DNA from: Phallusia mammillata
Taxonomy: Eukaryota > Chordata > Ascidiacea > Phlebobranchia > Ascidiidae
Reading direction: 5' to 3'
Length of the DNA stretch: 64,000 nucleotides
NCBI GenBank assembly: GCA_003260075.1
Contig: QLIY01000301.1
Location: 100,411-164,410, forward strand
The position numbers and the translations under genes are program-made. The notes beneath the pieces were generated by a model. The model made no database searches. It saw nothing but the letters and a program-made list of their open reading frames with translations, and was not told the DNA's origin. Shown here one piece after another: positions 47,512 to 59,900 of this stretch (position 1 is the first letter of the stretch; each line of letters starts with the position of its first letter).

Positions 47512-50500
47512 ATGCCAGCAAAGAAACGCTCAGCAAAATCCACAAAATCCAAGGAAGTGGCAGCAAGTAGTGAAGAAGAAGATGACTGGGAAGAAGTGGA
47601 AGAAAATAATTTGGACACATCACAAGTTGACATACAGAATGATGTTGAGGTTTGAAGAAAAACCTCTATTTTTGACATATTCTTTGAGCAAATTTGAATG
47701 GCTATATTTAAACCTGATAGTTTTTTTTACTGACCTTTGTATCAAGTGCTTGTGGCTCAAAATTTTTTATTTTAAGGTTCTATGATTTTGTTTATTTTTA
47801 TTATTATTTTCTGACATTGAAATATACAACTGACAATCCTGCTACAATTTTAATGTTCCTTCAATTTTCCTGAATAATATGTATATTCACAGATTGAAGT
47901 CGACTTGCCAGATGTTGTTAAAAAACAACAGAAAAAGAAACAACTAATTAAGGAATGGCTAGAAACTCTTATCAAACGTGCCTACAATAAGGGGAAAAAA
48001 GAAATTCATCAAAAAATGCACCAGGTTTGTTATTTAAGACATCTAAAACTAAATAAAAAATCGTAACCCCTGATAAAAAAAAGTGTAATGCATATTATGC
48101 ACAACGAAAAAATTGAGCAATAGTTGTTAAGATCAAATTCTCTACACAGGTCAAACAATGGATTATTACGTAAATCAATTGTTTGGTAAAATAGTTTTTG
48201 GAAACCAAATATAAATATGTGTCATTAAAGTTGTTCCAAAACATAGACATGGGTTTCTAAATACTAAAACATATTTATATATTCCTTTTAAGGCACATTT
48301 GCTCTGCTTGCTTTGTGTTGGAATACAAACCAATAAGATCTGCAACGACTATGAATTACAATCATTTGCTTTGTCAGTTGTGCCTGTTGAATTTGTTGAA
48401 ACAATGCCGAAAAAGTTGTCAATGGAAAAGCTAACAAGGTGAGATCGCAGGGTGCTAACTACTTTGCATCTGGTATTAAGATCAAGGTACAAGTATTGTA
48501 ATGATTTGGTGTTCGGAAAAAGAGTCCTGAAAAATAAATCTGTGCAGACTGATATCTTAATTTGCTTCTTGTGTTGGGCTTCAGTAACCAAAACAATTCC
48601 ATGCACTGTATTTTTTAAGCATATGGCATATATACATCCTTTAATATTGAACTTAGTATAGTCCAAAGGTGATGCATTGATGCTTCACAGTATTTTAGCA
48701 ACCCCTACCATGCATGGCAAAGTTGGCAGGAGAAGCCATTACCACTTTGAGATAACAAATTAAATGGCATGCTGTGTTCNTGTGTTGGGCTTCAGTAACC
48801 AAACCAATTTCATGCACTGTATTTTTTAAGCATATGGCATATATACATCCTTTAATATTGAACTTAGTATAGTCCAAAGGTGATGCATTGATGCTTGACT
48901 GTATTTTAGCAACCCCTGACAGGCATGTCTAAGTTGGCAGGAGAAGCCATTACCAATTTAAGATAATAAGTTAATTGACATGCTGTGTTCAAAATGTCGG
49001 CGCCTCAACTGAATTGACAACACCACATGGCATTTTGCATTAACAATTATATACTATTTGATCTAGATCACTGAGTAAATTGAGAAATAAATCTCACAAG
49101 CTACAAGGAGGCATTAACTTCATACCTCTTTAAATCATAAAAAAACTGACCAAACTTTATCCATAGCATTTGAAAAAACACTGCAATATGTGTTTTGCAC
49201 CCCTGTAGTATATACATGAAAATGTAGATACCTTTGACCACTATTCTTGTTTTGTTACTTGTTATCTTGCTTGTCATTCAATTCAATAATAATAAAAGAT
49301 TTAAAATTTATACTGGTGTTTGTAACCTTCTGAACATGTCACTTAGTCTATTGTAAACAAATTCAAAATGTTGTTAATCCTTGTGCAAAATGTTGGGGGG
49401 GGGGTTACCACTTTGAGATAACAAATTAAATGGCATGCTGTGTTCAAAATGTCGGCACTTTAACTAAATTGACAACATCATGTGGTATTTTGCATTGGCA
49501 GTTATAATTTGATCTAGAGCACTAAATAAATTGAGAAATGCATCTCACAAGCTACAAGGATGCATTTAGTTCAAATCTTTTTAAGTCATAAAAACTGAAC
49601 ACACGATGGCATTTTTAAATCAATACAACATGTGTTGTGCACCCTTAAGTACATGGAAGTGTGGATGCCTTAGACCAGCGGTCATCAAACTTTATTCACT
49701 GTGGGCTGTATAAGTTTTAAAATGATTCATGCGGGCCGCCTAGTTTACATGTCCTAGTGCCTTCTTTCCAAACTTACCCCACAAGGCGATTTTTCTAGAT
49801 GTGCCAAGAGATGTTTTTTCTACAATCCCATTTGTAATTTGGTGATGCGACTGTTAAATTGTGTAGGTCGTCTCATCTTGTGAGCAATGCTTGTGTATTA
49901 CGTCACAAGTAACAAAAGAAGGCTATTGTTTACGCACAATTGACACTTGTAGTCTTGTCTGTGACATAACAAACTGTCTTTGGATCAATCCTGGGCGTTG
50001 TAGATTAATCCTATGAAACTAGGTAATATTTTTCTACATATCGCGACAGGAAAACTTTCATTAGGAGTAGATTATGTTTGAATGTTACAAAGTTATCAAT
50101 ACGATTTGGCAAACCAAAAAATGTAGTCACAGGCCGGATAAAATGACCTCCAGATCCGGCCCGTGGGCCGTAGTTTGGTGACCCCTGCCTTAGACAACTA
50201 TTCTTGTTTCCTTACTTTTTATCTTACTTGTCAATCAATACAATAATAATAAAGATTTAAAATTTATACTTGTGTTTGTAACCTTCTGAACATGTCGCTT
50301 TATCTATTGTAAACAAATTCAAAATGTTGTTAATCCTTGTGCAAAATGTTTTCTGCAAAATTTCTATTTTTTGTAGGCTTATGAGGTGGATCAACAGCAA
50401 TTATAGAGGTAATGAGTTATTTGAAAACAATTTACAAAAACTGCCTGACAAAAAAGCTGCCCTGATTAGCATTCTGGAAGGTGGCATGGGGGGGGGGGCT

Positions 50501-53500
50501 TTCCATTTTTTGCAGGCTTATGAAATGGATTAACAGCAGTTATAGAGGTAATGAGTTGGTGGAAAACAATTTACAAAAGCTGCCTGACAAAAAAGCTGCC
50601 CTGATTAGCATTCTGGAAGGTGGCATGGCTAGCAATAGAATTGATCTTATTCTGGTAAGCTTGTGAGAAAATTTCTCATTTTGTATAAGACTGGTTAGAG
50701 TTAATTTGTAGCATGTAAATTTATATTTATTAGGTTTTTTTGTGGAGCATGTTTTAATGTTTTAGTTCAGGGGTGTCCAACTCAAACACAGCTCCGTGCC
50801 AATTTTGGTTTTAAAATATACTCGCGTGCCAACGTTTGGTACTTTTTCCAAACCATGTCTAAAATGTCTCAACTGTATGGGCTCAATCTGAATTTTTAGC
50901 CAATATGTAGAACCCTATTAAATTGTTAGAAGAAAACTATTGTCGTCAAATGCGAGTAAACTTGTTTATGATACTCCAGAAACCTTTTATTCTGTTTATG
51001 TAACACAAAATACATATAGTTTGCAACAGAACTTAAATTCTTTTAAAAAATGAACAATTTAATTAGTGGGTTGTGTAACTTTACTACTGATAGGGGGGGG
51101 GGAAATAACGGCCAAGAAGAATCATTAGAAACGAATGTAATTGCATGACAAATCCTACTGTTACCATCTAAATGTGCAAATGCTTGGTGTGCCACGTGTT
51201 GGACAACCCTGTTTTAGTTCATGTTATTATATGATTGTGCATTCCGTTGATTGCTCAACTAGGTAGGAGTACATAATTTTAACAAAACAACATCATGTCT
51301 TCTATTTAATAAAATTATCGTTCCATGGGTGTGGTGCTAGATAAAATGCACTTGTTGTTTTAAAGAAGTTGTAATTTTGCTGACATTTTGGCCACTGGAA
51401 TAGGATTCTTCAGATCAACAAAGTGGATTCCTTCAGTTATTATAGCGGCTGCTATGTTGTACATATGTATTATTGCTTTGCTTATACCACCAAGATCCAC
51501 AATGCTTGTTACTCGTTAATCCATTTCCAGCAAAACGACATTGTTCACATTTGCGCAAACTTTTCTTGTTAACATTTTTGATATTAACCGAACCACTATT
51601 TTTGCAGTTGCATCTTGTAATGTATCGATGCATGGGTATACAGGCCAGATTGGTGATGTCCTTACAGCCAGTCTCCTATAAGCCCCCAACAGCTAAACAA
51701 CTAGCTGAAAAGGCTACAAAAATTAGAGAATTCGTAGAAAAGGTACAGCTTTATTTTGTTGCCAATCACATATCAGACTACACAAAACAGTAATATTTTT
51801 TGTAAATGCCTAATTGTATGAATAAAAGACTAAAACTAGATGACAAATACTAGGTTAATTTCTAAGTTGTTTAAAACCAGTGGTGGGATTCAGCCGGTTC
51901 GCACCGGTTCAAAAGAACCGCCTCACGAAATTTGATAAGATCAGCGAACCGGTTGGCATTACTGGTTACTGTCAGTGGCCTTTTTGTAACAGAACCGGCT
52001 GAAAAATATGACTTTTGTGATAGAACTGGCTGACAATAAATTTTTGAATCCCACCACTGTTAAAACCTGAATAAAATCAAATTGATAAAACTGTTAATAA
52101 GAATTTACTGCTAAAAATGGCTAGAATCTAGTTTATTGTCAAACATTCTATTACATTTTTCAGTTCAACTCTAAAAAGAAAAAATCAAACAAAAGCAGTG
52201 ATGTTGAAGACAAAGTTGAAATACCTCAAGTTGATGGAGCAAACGACCCTGAACCAAAATTACGTCGTTCAACGAGAAACCGACCTGCTGCCATTTTAGC
52301 GGAAAAGGCAAAGCTCTCAAAAATGAACAATAATAACAACAACAGTGTCAGCAAGAAATCAAGTGCTAAAGTAGTGAAATCAAAATACAAATTTGCAGCA
52401 AGTAAAAGAGAAAATGCAAAAACTAAAAGTGACCTTTCCGAGTCTGACTCTGATTCTGATTTTGAAGAAACTAATTCTGTGGATATTACGAGGCCATCGC
52501 GAGACATTTCGCCAGCCAAAAAGATCAGCAAAATCATGAAGTCAAAATCCAAAGTTGTGGTAAAAAAGGAAAACATTAAACCGAGTGATGTGTCCAGTGT
52601 AAAAGCAACTCAAAAAACTAACAAACTGGAAAATGTTGATTCAGACTCTGATTTTGATGAAACTAAACCTGTAGACATCAAGCCAACAAGAGACATTTCA
52701 CCAGCAAAAAAGATTAGCAAAATTTTGAAATCCAAAGTGGAAATGAAACAAGAAAGTGTAAATAGAAGTGATACAAAACTAAACTCAATTCCAGAGGTAA
52801 ATTTTTAATGCTTCGTGTTTTATTGGCGTTAAAAATTACGGTTTCTAGCTTTTATCTGTACTTTTTTTATAAAATTAAGATTCGTTTGTAATTGTATTTA
52901 GGATAATGTGGAAAAGCAAGGCGCATCGAAAAGCAAGAGACTTCGGACACGGAAGTTAAAGCATGAGGAGGTAACTCGCTTGGTTTGTATACGATTTGCG
53001 ATTAAAGTTACATACAAATCCTTCTTTGTCAAGCAAGTAACATCGAATGTAGTTGCCTTATGCACCAAGCATCATGACTTTACTGAAATAGCAATTTTGA
53101 TATCCAGTTAATGTCGTATGTGATTGTGTAGAGTGTTTTTTCATGTAATGTGCTACAGAAAGATAAAGATGAGACATCAGAAGTTGATGAGCCTTCTTCC
53201 TCTGAAAGTGAGGATGACTTTATTGAGCCTAAACGAAAAAGAAAAGCAAAGACTTCCACATTGAAACCAAACACTGCAACAAAATCTTCACCAACCAGTA
53301 CAAAACAGGGCGTTTCTAGCACAAGTGTGTATTTGTAATTGTTTGTTTGCTGTTTATTAGTAATATTCATAGTATGACACGGGGGGGGGGCAAGTTGCAA
53401 AAACTTGCCCTACCGATTACCAAGTACTTAAATATAGCATTATACTGAGTTGTACATCACCAGCTAGCTCTTCTTTTAGGGTACATGCGTGCACACACAC

Positions 53501-53915
53501 ATGCAAGAGCATGTAGAAAAATGTAATATCCACATAATAGCGAAAAAAACTAACCTAGCGGAACTTTTTCCAAGTTTGTGCTGTCTGAAGCAAATATTGG
53601 CAAAAAGTTGCCCGTATTCTTAGGGGGGGGGGGAGTATTGATTGATACCGATTACCAAGTACTTAAATATAGCGTTATACTTAGTTGTACATCACCAGCT
53701 AGTTCATCTTTTAGGATACATGTGTGCACACACACATGCAAGAGCATATAGAAAAATGTAATCTCCACATAATAGTGAAAAAAACTAACCTAGCGGAACT
53801 TTTTCCGAGTTTTGTGCTGTCTGAAGCAAATATTGGCAAAAAGTTGCCAGTATTCTTATAGTGTAAACAAGCCTTTGGTATCGAAAATGGAGGCAAAATA
53901 TTTTGATACCGAGTA

Positions 53916-53999
<84 letters not shown>

Positions 54000-56900
54000 C
54001 GAAATATGTATGTTTTTGTATGAAAGCTAACTGAGTTTAGCCTGAAACAAACATTTCCAAACTTGCGATCATAAAATACCATCTTGTAACAGAATCCAAA
54101 TCACCAATGAGACCAAAGGCAAATCGAAGCAAGGAAACACACAACGAATGGTTGGAAGTTTACATTCCAAAGGTAAAACATAGGAACAAAAAACACAAAT
54201 TAAGTAAATGTGCTGCATCACAAAGACAAAGCCAATTACAGATGTTTATTTTTAGACTGGCTGGATTCATGTTGATTGTATCAGTGAAATTATAAATGAC
54301 CCGAAATCAGCTGAGTCATCGGCCACACAGCCTGTGCACTACGTCATAACTTTTGATAATGACTCCGCAATCAAGGATGTTACAGCGAGATATGCGTCGG
54401 GCTGGCTGACAACCACTCGCAAGTTGAGAATCAGTTATGTGGAATCCGACTGGTGGAACAATACAATGAAAATGTTTAAAACTAAAAAGAAGGTAATGCA
54501 TAATACCACCCATAGATATGTCAAAGTTTTTTAAACTGTTCTATGCGAGTGACATGGGCCTTGTAGTCACCAGGAGTCAATTGTCGTCAAGATGTCCATG
54601 TGGTTTCTCCGAGTTCACAAGGTTGTAGGTTCTAATCGTGCCTCAGCCACCTGAGTTTTCCTGACCAAGAATTTTAAGTGGTATCGCTCTACCCTAGTGG
54701 ATCCCGAACTGAAGTCACCTTACTCTCCATAAGTGAAAAAATCAAATAAAACACAAAAATGTAAAAATAAAGACTGAATTAGGCCTGAAAGTGTGTGAAA
54801 ATGTCGCTTATTTGGTGCCGAGATTAAAGTCAGACCCGGATCATGGGGAACATAACGCATTCAGGGGTTGTGCGTCTACCTATGACATAAACAGAACAAA
54901 CCACTAGGTATGGTCCAAAACCGCAAAAGTTTTGTTTGGTCGAACACCGAGGGTCCCACGTTAGTGCTCGCTGCATTGTGACGTCACAAACATTCTCAAT
55001 TTCACACTAGTTTTGTAGCTTTCCGAGGACCCTTACGTCACCAGAGGTGTCTTAAGCTGTACAGGCCCAAGAAGTATTTAACGCATATTAAAATGAAAAA
55101 ATGTCTTTTTTGTTCTTGGATACCCTTTCGAACACTAGGGGGGGGGGGCGAGTACCGAGCATCAAAAACAACGGCACTCGGTAGCGAGTACTCGGGTTCT
55201 GGCTCGACTCGGCCCATCCCTATACACAACGTATTTTTTTATTTCGTTGTTTTGTTTCAAGGCGATGGACAATGAGGAAAACAAACAATTGGAGTCGGAT
55301 CTTTTGGCTCAACCACTTCCAACTAGCATAGCCGCTTTTAAGGATCATCCTTTGTTTGTAATTCGACGCCACCTTTTAAAGTACGAGGCCATTTACCCCC
55401 CAGACACTCCGGTCATCGGATTTGTGAGGGGAGAGGAAATACTACCACGGTCTTCTGTACATGTTTTGCATACCAGGGAAAAATGGCTACAATCGGTGGG
55501 TGTTTAATTTTTTTACCTGTATGGCCACAGTTTCATTTGAAGCGAAACTGCACTTGGGTCTGTTGATAAAATTGCACATTAAACCTCGATAAACTGGATT
55601 CGGTTAATCCGGATCTTCACCTAATTCGGACAAAACTCTAGATACAAATGATTTGTAATGTTGTATAACTTGAACTAATCAACATCGGTTAATCCGGATC
55701 TTCGCGTAATTCGGATTTTTCTTCGTCTAAAACGGGTCCGGATTAATCGAGAGGGGGGGGGGTAAAATTGCACTTTAAACCTCGATAAACTGGATTCGAT
55801 TAATCCGGATCTTCACCTAATTCGGACAAAACTTTAGGTATAAATGATTTGTAATGTTGTATAACTTGAACTAATCAACACCGGTTAATCTGGATCTTCT
55901 CGTAATTCGGATTTTTCTTCGTCTAAAACGGGTCCGGATTAATCGAGATGTGTTTATATTTTCTAAAACTTGTCGAGGTAATGAAACCTGTACAGTACAC
56001 AACAAAAAAGAAATTGTACTGTCATGTAATGCTGATTTGTTGGGATTTACATTTTGAGGTGTTTTATTTTTTTGCATCCCGATACAATCGTTCTTTTTTA
56101 ACAAGGATTTTCGTGGTTTCTAACGCCTTTTGCGGTACATTTTTGAAAGCCGAAAAAATAAATCAACTTGCTAAATTTTAAAAATTAAAACGAATAATTG
56201 TATCAATCTTCTTAATCGGTGTGTGTGTATTCTGATGCATCAAAGTTTCAATTTTTCTGCCTTTTTTACCTCACAAAAACATTTGTTCAAATTCTAATAC
56301 TGCAATACTATACTTCCTTGCATTTTTTTTAGGCCCTGTCAGTTTGCGAGGGCGAGGAGCCATATAAGATGGTGGCTTCATTTCTTTTGAATAAAAAACT
56401 GAACAGAGACTCGGCCACCCCATCTCTTCCATTGTTTGGTAAATGGCAAACAGAAACTTACAAACCACCGGTCGCAAAAGACGGAAAGGTAGAAGTAAAA
56501 ACTCATTGGTCGTTACCAATTTGGTGTGTTTATTTGAAATCGTTTCAGTTGTCGCAACAAGAAAACGACACTATGCAACTACTGTCTACCATGTATTCAA
56601 AGTGTTTTTTACTAAACCTTATCCATTTCGTATCCGTCATGTTACGGTTAAGGCTAAATGATAGTTTTCGGCGTTAGTTTGGTGTATGAAATGGCTTTGT
56701 ATGGTTTATCACGCTACTTTTACGCCAGTTTAACATATTTTGGTAAAAGTGCAACTGCATTAAACAGAATTTTGTCGACTTAATAAATCTCTTTGTTACA
56801 GGAACAACCTACCGTTTTGTGAAAAAAAATAGTTTTTTTGCACTGTATGTGAATGTAATTTTGTCTCCCAAAAAAAAATTAAGTTAGTTATGAAAAGTGA

Positions 56901-59900
56901 CATCTTTTATGCTTTTTACTTAGGTTCCTCGCAACGATTTTGGCAATGTTGATTTATTTCAGCCAAGCATGTTACCTATTGGTTGTGTACATCTTCAGTT
57001 GGCAGGTTTACAGACAGTAGCACGGAAGTTAAACATTGATGTTTCGCCTGCTATTGTTGGTTTTGACACTCACAGTGGTTATCCACATCCTGTGTAAGTA
57101 CTAAAAGGGTTTTTGATTGACACAGAATCCGGTTAATCGCAACATGGCTTATCGCTAAACGTTTTATTGCATGCTACATCTCAATCTGTAGCCTCGTAAT
57201 ACTTGAGAACATACTGACAAATTCGGTTAATTGCATGAGCAATTTGCAAAGTTTTTTTCCACAAATAAACGGATTGTGCGATTAACCGGACATTTTTCAC
57301 AACAAAAGACTAGGGTTGGGAATTCACTCTCCCAATGTAATTTAACGGACTATGCGATTAACCGTATTTATGTCCCTAACAGGAAAAAGCTTGACGCATT
57401 TGAGTCCCTGTTAACAATAATAATCGGGGGGGGGGCCACAAATAAACGGATTGTGCGCTTAATCGGACATTTTTTGCAACAAAAGACTAGGTTTGGGAAT
57501 TTACTATCCCTATGTAATTTAACGGACTATGCGATTAACCGTATTTATGTCAGCAACAGGAAAAAGCTTGACGCATTTGAGTCCCTGTTAACAATAATAA
57601 TCTGACTATGAAGCCCGGTTCTTCTCCAGTGTTAAAGGTTTAAAGTTAACAGGTTAAGTATTAAATGTACTAATGATCATTCAACTACACCCGACGCATT
57701 CCCCGTGTTTTGAACTACGCCTAATCCAGTAGTTCTCAAACTGTGCGTCGCGACGCCGGGGGGGGGGTGGTTCTTCTCCAGTGTTTAAGGTTTAAAGTTA
57801 ACAGGTTAAGTATTAATTGTACTCATGACCTTTCAACTACACCCGACGCATTCCCCTTGTTTTGAACTACGTCTAATCCAGTAGTTCTCAAACTGTGCGT
57901 CGCGACGCCCTGGTGCGTCGTTTAAATTTTCCATGGGCGTCGCAGAATAATTCCGTTGCGTGGCTTTTTGTGGTTGTATCAATAAACACAACTTTAATAA
58001 TAAGTTGGGGGGGGGGTCCTAGGCAAACAAGCGTTTCGAACGATAGCTTCGCCACAAGTTATTCGTATTGTAGATCTTTTAAAATTCGTGTTATTCGCTT
58101 CAGTGAAAGAAGAATTCCCAACGAAAATAACTCGGTTTACGCGAAGGCAATTTCCGTTCGTGAGGGAGAAAATCAAACAAAATTGCAAATCGCGGATTTA
58201 TGTAACAAGTGGAGAATTGAGAATCATGCTAGACTCTGTTGTTAGCGTTATATGTTACTTCAAACAGCGCTGTAAAAAAAATTATTTGTTTTTGATAGTT
58301 TTACGCCTTATACCAATTTATTGTGTTTTTTGAGTAGCGTACAACAACAAAAATAAATTTCAAATTTGATTTTTTAGCAACAAATATCTGGATTGATCAA
58401 ACAATCTTATCCAGGTTTTTGTCAGTTTCTTGCGGTCTTTAAAATGCTGATGAAATTCATTGTAATGAGAAAGGACATCAGCAAACCTATTTAGGGCCAA
58501 AATCGACGTTTTGCGTCAAACGTTTTTTTATTATTGCTGCTTTTCTTAAGTTTCTTTTGCTGTTTTCAATGTCTGGTTTTTACAAAGATTTGCCCAAAGG
58601 ACACAAAATCTCTACAAATCACCGATACAATCTTTGAAGAAATGTTGGATTGTCGTAAATGACTTACCACTTTCCCTTCGAATACATCTCCACTGCTGTA
58701 AGTTGTGGCAAGTGTAGACGCACAACCCTCCAAATACCAGGGGCGGTAACCGTACTGCGACACACTGGAGAAAAATAAACATAAAAATCTCTTGCAAAAT
58801 TGAACAAGTTCTGAAATCAGAAAATGCATTGCCCGTTTACATGATGAAGTAAATGATGTATTGTAAACACACACGCAAAAAAGTGCAATCGGCTAACCAA
58901 GTGGTTTCCGACCTTATCGACGAATTTGTATCTTAACAATTTAAAACATTTTCATTCCTTCCCAATAGACTACATAGTAGATACTAAACCATACAAAGAT
59001 CATTTAATTAGTTTTTTATCAACTAACTTCGGTCTTTTATCAACTTCACAAGTTATATTTCCAGAGCTTTAGTGTCTATTTACAAACCACATGTAAAAAT
59101 TAAAGTAAATTTCTCCCGGTTGGGAACCACTGGGTTAACCTTTTCTAATAGTAGTTTTGCGTTTTTCAATTTACGGAAATAACAGTTATTTTATGAGCAA
59201 GAAAAAAAATTGAACAACAACTGAAAGCAATTGACGTCGCTTTTAGTACGTCACCATTTCATGACGTCACTGAGTTTATCCGGTCACGTGACACACTGAA
59301 AAACAATTCACCGATTGAAATGCTCTGCTTAAAATACCTCGGCGTTATCGAAAGCAATTCAAGAAAAAATAGAGAAAGAGAGGTATTTAAGATTTCTATC
59401 ACTTAGTGGGTTTCCAGGACAACGCCAGGTTGTAATAGATTTTACTTGTTCACGTGCGACGGAAAACCGTTAATTCGACGCGAAAAATTCGAGAAACATC
59501 TCATTATCGTGTGATAACATTCCATACATAGCGAAAGTTGACCACAAAAGACAGACTAGAGTCTAAAGACGGGTCCAAAAGGTCACATTAAGTTCAGATA
59601 ATTCGGCAATTGCAATAAATGCGACGAAAATAAGAAAAAAAACAAGCACATTGTTTACAATTTTAAATAAGGTTTCAGATATTTTTACATTATTACTATT
59701 TATAAAACATTTTTAATTTGACTAAACTATTTCGGGATATTTAAAAAAATAAACTTTTTTTAACAGCTCACATATTGCATAACAGTTATGTTCCACAGAG
59801 CGCTGTAAGCGGGCCTGAAATTGGAGACGAAAACCCGGTCAAAAATCCAATTAAAAACACATGCGAAAAAAATGATAGCAAAAATACAAGTTCCTAAAAA

